From an uncultured Holophagaceae bacterium (GTDB lineage Bacteria > Acidobacteriota > Holophagae > Holophagales > Holophagaceae), in contig CAITBU010000336.1 of NCBI GenBank assembly GCA_903890595.1, forward strand, positions 1 to 7,267: DNA of 7,267 bases. The letters are read 5' to 3'. The position numbers and the translations under genes are program-made. Below, in pieces: positions 1-6,582 of this stretch (the first letter of the stretch is position 1; every line of letters begins with the position of its first letter). The notes beneath the pieces were generated by a model, which searched no databases, was not told the DNA's origin, and saw only the letters and a program-made list of their open reading frames with translations.

Positions 1-6
1 CTGTAG

Positions 7-1170
7 CTACTTCTTCTTGCTGCCCTTTTCCGGCCCGAAGACCTTGGACAGGAAGCCGCCCTCCTCGCCGTCGAGGGGCTCGCCGGCAAAGCTGCGGCGC
101 AGGCGTTCCACCAGCTGCCGCTGCTCGGAGTCGAGGCTCTTTGGGACGGCCACGCGCACATGGAGCCAGAGGTCGCCGCGCCCGTGGCCGTGGCCCTGCA
201 GCCGCGGTACGCCGGCATTGGCCACCCGGATCTTGTGGTCCGCTGGCGTGCCCGCTGTCAGCTTGACGTTCTCCTTGCCGTAGAGGGTCTCCACCTCGAG
301 CATTCCGCCGATCACCAGGAGGGGCCACTGGACCTCGAGGGTCTGGTGGAGGTCGACGCCGTCCCGCTCGTAGCGGGCATCCGGCTCCACGTCGAAGACC
401 ACGTAGAGGTCCCCGGGACGGCCCCCGGAGCGGCCAGCCTCGCCCTGGTTCTGGATGCGGAGCCGGCTGCCGCGGTCCACGCCTGCCGGCACCTTGAAGC
501 TGACCTTGGACTTCCGGTGGATGCGGCCCTCGCCCCGGCACTCGCGGCAGGGCTTGGAGATGATGCGGCCCCGGCCCTCGCAGCGGGGGCAGGTGGTGAG
601 CATCTGGAACGGCCCCTGGCGCACCGCCACCTGGCCGGCGCCCCGGCAGCCGGGGCAGGTCTCAGCCTTGGTGCCCGGCTCGCAGCCAGAACCCTGGCAG
701 GTGCCGCAGCCCTCCAGACGGGGGATGGACAGCTCCACGGCATCCTTGCCGAAGACCGCATCCCGGAAGCTGATCTTCAGGGTGTACTGCAGGTCGGAGC
801 CCCGCTCCTCCCCATTCCCGCGGCGGCGGCCGCCGCCGCCGAAGATGTCCCCGAACAGGCCGCCGCCGAAGATGTTGCCGAGGATGTCTTCGAAGCCCGC
901 GAACTGGTTGGGGTCGAACTGGAACTGCTGCCCACCGCCGTTCCCGGCACCCAGGCCCGCATGGCCGAACTGGTCGTAGACCTTCCGCTTCTCGGGGTCC
1001 GACAGCACGCTGTAGGCCTCGGCGGCTTCCTTGAACTGCTCCTCCGCGGCCTTGTTGCCAGGGTTTCGGTCCGGATGCAGCTCCATGGCCAGCTTGCGGT
1101 AGGCCTTCTTCAGCTCATCGGTTCCAGCCTCCCGGGAGAGGCCGAGCACTTCGTAGTAGTCGCGTTTCAT
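7..1170 (-). CDS. dnaJ: Chaperone protein DnaJ (type I Hsp40)
   Basis: This is the cytosolic Hsp40 co-chaperone that delivers unfolded clients to DnaK and stimulates its ATPase. The 387 residues show the full type I layout. The J domain (about 1-70) has the HPD motif at 32-34. A Gly/Phe-rich linker (about 72-115) follows. The zinc-binding region carries four intact CxxCxGxG repeats, starting at residues 155, 172, 194 and 208. Substrate-binding beta domains run to about 345, and a Lys-rich tail ends the protein. The length is normal for the family. The ATG at 1170 begins MKRDYYEVLG, the expected J-domain start, with an AGGA SD 7 nt upstream. It is the last gene of the visible chaperone cluster, 39 nt after dnaK, and ends in TAG. 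Its SD lies in a predicted hairpin (1175-1195). No terminator can be seen because the window ends 6 nt after the stop. Confidence 0.98.
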   Translation of the reverse strand: MKRDYYEVLGLSREAGTDELKKAYRKLAMELHPDRNPGNKAAEEQFKEAAEAYSVLSDPEKRKVYDQFGHAGLGAGNGGGQQFQFDPNQFAGFEDILGNIFGGGLFGDIFGGGGRRRGNGEERGSDLQYTLKISFRDAVFGKDAVELSIPRLEGCGTCQGSGCEPGTKAETCPGCRGAGQVAVRQGPFQMLTTCPRCEGRGRIISKPCRECRGEGRIHRKSKVSFKVPAGVDRGSRLRIQNQGEAGRSGGRPGDLYVVFDVEPDARYERDGVDLHQTLEVQWPLLVIGGMLEVETLYGKENVKLTAGTPADHKIRVANAGVPRLQGHGHGRGDLWLHVRVAVPKSLDSEQRQLVERLRRSFAGEPLDGEEGGFLSKVFGPEKGSKKK

Positions 1171-1174
1171 CGTT

Positions 1175-1195
1175 CCATCCTGACTACCAGGATAG
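1175..1195 (-). promoter_or_regulatory. Hairpin covering the dnaJ Shine-Dalgarno
   Basis: Read on the minus strand, ATCCTG-GTAGT-CAGGAT forms a perfect 6-bp stem (1188-1193 with 1177-1182) and a 5-nt loop. One G-U and one G-C pair extend it to 8 bp. The 3' arm contains the dnaJ SD (AGGA, 1178-1181, 7 nt from the ATG), so folding would hide the ribosome site. No U-tract follows, so it is not an intrinsic terminator. A translational control or RNA-thermometer role is an inference; the pairing itself is directly visible. Confidence 0.5.
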
Positions 1196-1209
1196 CCGAT
1201 GGCAGGGCC

Positions 1210-3075
<1,866 letters not shown>

Positions 3076-3149
3076 AGGTAAAACTCCGGAGGGGTCATCC
3101 CAGCTAGGTTGTGCGTTCAGATTACCTCAATCGAGCCCAGCACTGAATG

Positions 3150-3848
3150 TCACTGGGGTTTTTCCGATTCAGGATTGCGGTTCACCACCACCCGGGCGGC
3201 CCGCAGAAGCTGGCCCCGGAGGTTGAAGCCCCGCTCGAACACCGCCGCCACCACCCCATCTGGCAAGGTGGGGTCCTGGAAGGTGGTGAGTGCCTCGGAG
3301 GTCAGCGCATCGAAGGGGTCCCCAGGCTGCAGGGCCAGGGGCTCGACCCCAAGGCGCCGCAGGGCCTCCACGAACTGCTTGCGGATGAGCTCCACGCCGG
3401 CGCTGAAGGAGGCCACGTCCTGGTAAGTGGAGCCCAGGCTGCGTTCGAAGTTGTCGAGCACGGGCAGAACTTCCAGCAGGATCTTCCGCTCGGACTGGTC
3501 CACGGCCAGGGCAATGTCCCGCTGGGCCCGGTTGCGGAAGTTGTTGAAGTCCGCCGCCAGCCGCCGCTGGTGATCCATGAGGTCGGCTTCGCGCTGAAGC
3601 AGGTCCTCCATCTGCTGCTCGGCCTGGACCAGGGCGGACTCCAGGTCCACCTTGGGCTCCTCTTCGGCCACAACCTCTTCCTCAGGCAGCACCTGGGTGG
3701 CATAGCCACTGGCCACCTCATCGGCCATGGCCTGGAGGTCCCCTTCCAGGGGTTCGTCCAGATTCAGGTCCACCAGATCTTCGGCGTCAACATCGATGCC
3801 GGGCGGGATTGGCTTGGGCTCGGGGTACTGAGGAGGCTCGTAGGTCAT
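3150..3848 (-). CDS. grpE: Nucleotide exchange factor GrpE
   Basis: GrpE releases ADP from DnaK and so resets the chaperone cycle; it acts as a cytosolic dimer. The 232 residues start with a long Pro/acidic, probably disordered stretch (1-68). A long coiled-coil helix (about 70-120, including AADFNNFRNRAQRD at 98-111) follows, then the family core LPVLDNFERSL (128-138) and the C-terminal beta domain with GDPFDA (176-181) and GFNLRGQLLRAARVVV (207-222). Two usually conserved positions differ: HEA after the PFD motif is SEA here, and the Pro in the RPA-type segment is Ala. The ATG at 3848 is the first possible start, because the upstream frame has no ATG, GTG or TTG before a TGA. No SD lies at a normal distance, since the nearest AAGGA is 17 nt away. 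It sits between hrcA (89 nt upstream) and dnaK (74 nt downstream) and ends in TGA. Confidence 0.97.
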   Translation of the reverse strand: MTYEPPQYPEPKPIPPGIDVDAEDLVDLNLDEPLEGDLQAMADEVASGYATQVLPEEEVVAEEEPKVDLESALVQAEQQMEDLLQREADLMDHQRRLAADFNNFRNRAQRDIALAVDQSERKILLEVLPVLDNFERSLGSTYQDVASFSAGVELIRKQFVEALRRLGVEPLALQPGDPFDALTSEALTTFQDPTLPDGVVAAVFERGFNLRGQLLRAARVVVNRNPESEKPQ

Positions 3849-3865
3849 CGCAGAAGTATAGTCAT
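3845..3865 (-). other. Six-codon leader ORF overlapping the grpE start (candidate)
   Basis: ATG at 3865-3863 opens a mini-frame encoding MTILLR. Its TGA stop (3847-3845) overlaps the grpE ATG as ATGA, an arrangement typical of translational coupling. AAGGA lies directly before the mini-ORF ATG, which is closer than a normal SD spacing. The frame is too short for any coding test, so this is only a candidate. Confidence 0.2.
3855..3860 (-). promoter_or_regulatory. -10-like hexamer TATACT before grpE
   Basis: TATACT matches the sigma-70 -10 consensus at five of six positions in an otherwise GC-rich spacer. It ends 6 nt before the grpE ATG, so a start 6-8 nt downstream would give a leaderless or nearly leaderless grpE mRNA. 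No TTGACA-like -35 is seen 15-19 bp upstream, which keeps confidence low. Confidence 0.3.
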
Positions 3866-3893
3866 TCCTTGCAGCGGGCGGGAGGTAGGGGTG

Positions 3894-3905
3894 GGCATTA
3901 ATGCC
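3894..3905. repeat. 12-bp perfect palindrome in the hrcA-grpE spacer
   Basis: GGCATTAATGCC is a perfect 12-bp palindrome with an AT-rich centre, unusual in this GC-rich sequence. It is flanked by AGGGG and CCCCT arms on the minus strand, which could nest it in a larger imperfect hairpin. It is centred roughly 50 bp upstream of the transcription start that the TATACT hexamer would imply. It could be a protein-binding site. It does not match the CIRCE sequence. Confidence 0.35.
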
Positions 3906-3937
3906 TCATTTTTCCCCTGATTTACTGGACAAAGACC

Positions 3938-4978
3938 TCAGCCCTGCCGCCGCTGGACCTGATCGGACCACCAGCGGAGGCCGCCCATGACCCGCCCATA
4001 GTCCATGCGGAGGGGGCTGACCACGGCAAAGGTGACAAAGCCCGAGGGCCCCAGGGCCAGGGTTCGCACGGCTGTGGCCAGGGGCCAGGCCTCGAAGTAG
4101 GGGTTCTCGGTACCCAGGAGCAGCTGGATATCGTCCGAGGCGCGCTCGGCAAAGGCATTCAGGAGACGGGCCAGGCGGCCGTGCTCCTCGAAGGCGGCCA
4201 CCAGGGCCCGGAACCGCGCCACGTCCTCGAACTCGGGCTGGCTGCCCAGCTTGACGAGGCCTGAGACCACCACCACCGGGTCGGAGCCGGCGTCCACGGG
4301 CCAACCTGCCGCCAACTCACGCAGCCGGGCCCGCAGGGACTCGCCCTCCGCGGCACTGGCCCGCAGGACCTCCAGCAGGCGGAACCGCATCTCGGCCAGG
4401 GTCAGCCCGGCGAAGTGCTCCGTGGCGTAGTTCCCCAGCTCCGTCAGGACCTCCGGGGCATGATTCCAGGGGTTGTCCATCACCCGGTGCTCGACCTCGC
4501 CCAGGGATCCCACCCACACGGCCACAAAGCGGGCCGGGCCCACGGGCACGAACTCAAGGCGCACCAGGCGGCTCTGGGTGAGGGCCATGGGCAGCGCCAC
4601 GCAGACCCCACCCATCACCTCGGACAGGGTGCGGCTGGCATGGCGGATCCAGGCTTCGGGATCCAGCTCCAGGCCCAGCAGGGCGGCGGCGAGGCGGCTC
4701 TCCACCTCCGGACCGGGCGGCAGGGGTCGGACCCAGCGATCCACGTAGTAGCGGTAGGCCCGCTCGGTGGGGACCCGCCCGGCGGACGTGTGCGGCTGGG
4801 CCACCAGAGAGGCGTCCTCCAGGTCCGCCAGCACGCTGCGGATGGTGGCACTGGAGAGGGTCTCCGGGAAGCGCTTGGCCAGCAGCCGCGAGCCCACAGG
4901 CTCCCCCGCCTCGAGGTAGGTCTCGATCAGGGTGCGCAGCACGGACTCGCCGCGGGGATTGAGGTTGGGCTGGGACAT
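3938..4978 (-). CDS. hrcA: Heat-inducible transcription repressor HrcA
   Basis: HrcA is a dimeric DNA-binding repressor of chaperone operons; in known cases it binds the CIRCE operator and is kept active by GroEL. The 346 residues match the family length. The N-terminal winged helix (about 1-85) contains SSATIR (42-47), ADLED (51-55) and the signature QPHTSAGRVPT (61-71) followed by YRYYVD (75-80). A GAF-like middle and C-terminal part follows, with the typical GTENPYFEA (289-297) and late SPLRMDYGRVMGGL (321-334). The ATG at 4978 places the conserved LNPRGESVLRTLI close to the N-terminus as in relatives. A GTG at 5008 would add ten residues and is a less likely alternative. No good SD precedes the ATG. 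It lies 58 nt after prfA, heads the hrcA-grpE-dnaK-dnaJ cluster and ends in TGA. No CIRCE is visible here, so its operator in this organism is unclear. Confidence 0.96.
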   Translation of the reverse strand: MSQPNLNPRGESVLRTLIETYLEAGEPVGSRLLAKRFPETLSSATIRSVLADLEDASLVAQPHTSAGRVPTERAYRYYVDRWVRPLPPGPEVESRLAAALLGLELDPEAWIRHASRTLSEVMGGVCVALPMALTQSRLVRLEFVPVGPARFVAVWVGSLGEVEHRVMDNPWNHAPEVLTELGNYATEHFAGLTLAEMRFRLLEVLRASAAEGESLRARLRELAAGWPVDAGSDPVVVVSGLVKLGSQPEFEDVARFRALVAAFEEHGRLARLLNAFAERASDDIQLLLGTENPYFEAWPLATAVRTLALGPSGFVTFAVVSPLRMDYGRVMGGLRWWSDQVQRRQG

Positions 4979-4980
4979 GG

Positions 4981-4990
4981 GAGACGTCTC
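4981..4990. repeat. 10-bp palindrome at the hrcA 5' end
   Basis: GAGACGTCTC is a perfect 10-bp palindrome only 2 nt upstream of the hrcA ATG. It overlaps a wider TGGGA-N10-TCCCA inverted repeat (4978-4997). Its place just downstream of the TATAGT hexamer is where a repressor operator could sit. Autoregulation by HrcA is a guess, since the sequence is unlike CIRCE. Confidence 0.3.
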
Positions 4991-4996
4991 TTTCCC

Positions 4997-5002
4997 ACTA
5001 TA
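4997..5002 (-). promoter_or_regulatory. -10-like hexamer TATAGT before hrcA
   Basis: TATAGT fits the sigma-70 -10 consensus at five of six positions and lies 18 nt upstream of the hrcA ATG. No recognisable -35 hexamer is present at 16-18 bp spacing. If active, it would start the hrcA-grpE-dnaK-dnaJ transcript with a leader of roughly a dozen nucleotides. Confidence 0.3.
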
Positions 5003-5036
5003 CGGCACGCGGCCCCGTCCCCTGGAGTCGGCCCGC

Positions 5037-6113
5037 TCAGGCCTCCAGGGCCTGCAGACGCTCCGCCTCGAAGGCGGCGCGCAGAGGCTCGATGATGGGC
5101 TCGATGGCGCCGCCCATGAAGGCCTCGATCTGGTGGAGGGTGACGCCGATGCGGTGGTCCGTGACCCGCCCCTGGGGGAAGTTGTAGGTGCGGATCTTCT
5201 CGCTGCGGTCCCCACTGCCCACCTGGGATTTGCGCATGGCCGAGTGCACCGCGTCAGCCTCGTCCTGGGCCTTCTGGAGCAGGCGGCTGCGGAGCACGGT
5301 CATGGCCTTGGCCATGTTCTTCAGCTGGCTGCGCTCGTCCTGGCACTGGACCACGGTATTGGTGGGCAGGTGGACGAGGCGCACCGCTGACTTGGTGGTG
5401 TTCACGCTCTGGCCGCCCTTGCCGCCGGAGCAGAAGGTATCAATCCGCAGGTCGTTCGGGTGGATCTCGACACCATCCAGTTCCTCGGCCTCGGGCATCA
5501 CAGCCACGGTGCAGGCGGAGGTGTGGATGCGGCCCTGGGTCTCGGTCTTGGGCACCCGCTGCACGCGGTGGACGCCGCTCTCGAAGCGGAAGAGGGAGTA
5601 GGCCCCATCCCCCTGGATCTCGGCCGTGGCGTCCTTCAGGCCGCCGGCGTCCGCATCGCTCTGGTCCAGCACGGCGACCTTGAAGCCCCGCCGCTCGGCG
5701 AAGCGCAGGTACATGCGGAAGATCTCCGCTGCGAACAGCGCCGCTTCCTCACCCCCGGTGCCGGCCCGCACTTCCAGGATCACGTTCTTGGCATCGGCGG
5801 GGTCCTTGGGCACCAGGAGGCGCCGGATCTCGATCTCGCCCTCGGCGATGGCCTTCTTCAGGTCCGGAATCTCCAGCTCAGCCATCTCCCGGAAGTCTGC
5901 GTCCATGGTCTTGTCCGCCAGGATGCCTTCCGCTTCTTCCAGCTGCTTCACCAGCGTGCGCTGGGCCTGGAAGGCCAGCACCACAGGCTCGAGCTCGGCC
6001 CGCAGCTTGCTCAGCTCCCGCAGGCGCTTGGGATCCGAGACCACGCTGGGGTCTTGGAGCTGGGCCTCCACTTCCTGGAAGCGGGCTTCGACGGCTTCAA
6101 GCTGATCGAGCAT
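5037..6113 (-). CDS. prfA: Peptide chain release factor 1 (RF1)
   Basis: RF1 recognises UAA and UAG stop codons in the ribosomal A site and triggers peptide release. The 358 residues are full length. The N-terminal helical domain (about 1-105) is followed by EVRAGTGGEEAALFA (114-128). The codon-reading tripeptide region VPKTETQGRIHTSACTVAVMPE (187-208) carries PKT at 188-190, fitting the RF1 PxT pattern rather than the RF2 SPF. The catalytic GGQ is at 233-235. The Gln is the usual target of PrmC methylation. The sequence just before GGQ is SGGK, where many RF1 proteins have SGA or SGP. The ATG at 6113 has GGAG (6119-6122) at 5-nt spacing. An intrinsic terminator separates it from rpmE upstream, so it needs its own promoter or read-through; no convincing promoter is visible in the 43 nt between terminator and ATG. 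It ends in TGA, a codon RF1 does not read. Confidence 0.97.
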   Translation of the reverse strand: MLDQLEAVEARFQEVEAQLQDPSVVSDPKRLRELSKLRAELEPVVLAFQAQRTLVKQLEEAEGILADKTMDADFREMAELEIPDLKKAIAEGEIEIRRLLVPKDPADAKNVILEVRAGTGGEEAALFAAEIFRMYLRFAERRGFKVAVLDQSDADAGGLKDATAEIQGDGAYSLFRFESGVHRVQRVPKTETQGRIHTSACTVAVMPEAEELDGVEIHPNDLRIDTFCSGGKGGQSVNTTKSAVRLVHLPTNTVVQCQDERSQLKNMAKAMTVLRSRLLQKAQDEADAVHSAMRKSQVGSGDRSEKIRTYNFPQGRVTDHRIGVTLHQIEAFMGGAIEPIIEPLRAAFEAERLQALEA

Positions 6114-6156
6114 GGCGACTCCAGGGCGGGTCTGCGGGTGGACGGGGGGCGCATAG

Positions 6157-6190
6157 AAAAAGGACGGGCCGATTGCTCGGCCCGTCCTTT
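6157..6190 (-). terminator. Rho-independent terminator of rpmE
   Basis: On the minus strand a perfect 14-bp stem (6177-6190 paired with 6159-6172) closes on a GCAA tetraloop of the stable GNRA class. It is followed by a run of five T (6161-6157), part of which pairs in the stem base. It begins 12 nt after the rpmE stop codon. Expected effect: end of the rpmE transcript, with possible partial read-through into prfA. Confidence 0.92.
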
Positions 6191-6202
6191 GGAATGGCGC
6201 AG

Positions 6203-6463
6203 CTAGGCTTCGGCAGGAGCCGGGGCGTCGCCGGCCGCAACGGCTTCGACCGCCGCAGGGGCTTCCTTCTTGGCGTACTTGCGGTTGAACTTCTCCACCC
6301 GGCCTTCAGCGTCCATCAGACGCTGCTTGCCCGTGTAGAAGGGGTGGCAGTTGGAGCAGACTTCGACGCGCATCTCCTTCTTGGTGGAGCGGCTCTCGAA
6401 CTCGTTGCCACAGGCGCAGTGAACCTTGACGGCGTGCAGCTCGGGGTGAATTTTGTCCTTCAT
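6203..6463 (-). CDS. rpmE: 50S ribosomal protein L31, zinc-binding form
   Basis: L31 is a small protein of the large ribosomal subunit that helps bridge it to the 30S head. The 86 residues start MKDKIHPELHAVKVHC. Four Cys residues occur in the zinc-ribbon pattern (16, 18, 36, 39), so this is the C+ type. VCSNCHPFYTGKQR (35-48) is a strong family signature. Residues 66-86 form an Ala/Pro/Glu-rich tail beyond the conserved core. The ATG at 6463 is chosen because it gives the normal L31 N-terminus and has a strong AGGAGG SD 5 nt upstream. A longer frame from 6526 would add 21 unrelated residues and would swallow that SD. It has its own promoter (6538-6566) and terminator (6157-6190), so it is probably monocistronic. 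It ends in TAG. Confidence 0.97.
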   Translation of the reverse strand: MKDKIHPELHAVKVHCACGNEFESRSTKKEMRVEVCSNCHPFYTGKQRLMDAEGRVEKFNRKYAKKEAPAAVEAVAAGDAPAPAEA

Positions 6464-6468
6464 CTCTT

Positions 6469-6474
6469 CCTCCT
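6469..6474 (-). promoter_or_regulatory. Shine-Dalgarno of rpmE
   Basis: AGGAGG lies 5 nt before the ATG at 6463. It is the strongest SD in the window and decides the start in favour of 6463 over the upstream in-frame ATG at 6526. Confidence 0.9.
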
Positions 6475-6482
6475 GGGACCGA

Positions 6483-6493
6483 CCGGATGCCCC
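6483..6493. repeat. Direct repeat copy 1, CCGGATGCCCC
   Basis: This 11-bp sequence recurs exactly at 6547-6557, 64 bp away in the same 119-bp spacer. This copy lies in the rpmE leader, about 20 nt upstream of the start codon, next to a possible small hairpin (CCCC-ATTTCA-GGGG on the minus strand, 6491-6504). Confidence 0.5.
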
Positions 6494-6537
6494 CTGAAAT
6501 GGGGTGTGTGCACGCGGCTTGTCCACGCAAGAGGACC

Positions 6538-6566
6538 AGTCTAGCGCCGGATGCCCCGGGACTCAA
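6538..6566 (-). promoter_or_regulatory. Promoter of rpmE (sigma-70 type)
   Basis: The -35 TTGAGT (6561-6566) and -10 TAGACT (6538-6543) are separated by exactly 17 bp, each matching four of six consensus positions. Transcription would begin near 6531 and give a leader of about 68 nt before rpmE. The promoter lies fully between the stop of the upstream membrane gene and rpmE. Confidence 0.6.
6547..6557. repeat. Direct repeat copy 2, CCGGATGCCCC
   Basis: This exact second copy of the 11-bp motif falls between the -35 and -10 of the predicted rpmE promoter, a position where a bound protein would affect polymerase. A longer match to this copy (GGATGCCCCGGG) occurs at 7209-7220 inside the upstream gene. 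Confidence 0.5.
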
Positions 6567-6582
6567 GGGGAATGGCTGGGAC

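Noticed and set aside
3139..3144. AGCACT near the grpE-dnaK spacer as a CIRCE half-site
   Set aside because: Only a partial half-site is present and no GAGTGCT partner lies at 9-bp spacing.
3076..3149. Separate promoter in front of dnaK
   Set aside because: TTGAGG is present, but no acceptable -10 lies 16-18 bp downstream, so I do not call one.
3147..3920. Plus-strand open frame opposite grpE
   Set aside because: It mirrors grpE codons and has no family resemblance, while the minus strand encodes a clear GrpE.
4979..5215. Upstream extension of the hrcA frame into prfA
   Set aside because: The extra residues are the prfA 3' end read in another frame. HrcA proteins begin close to the LNPRGESVL segment, which fits the ATG at 4978.
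5460..6206. Plus-strand open frame opposite prfA, running through the rpmE terminator
   Set aside because: It crosses a strong terminator hairpin and lies opposite highly conserved RF1 sequence, so the frame is a shadow.
6464..6526. Upstream in-frame ATG for rpmE at 6526
   Set aside because: It would add 21 residues absent from L31 proteins and would place the strong AGGAGG SD inside the gene.
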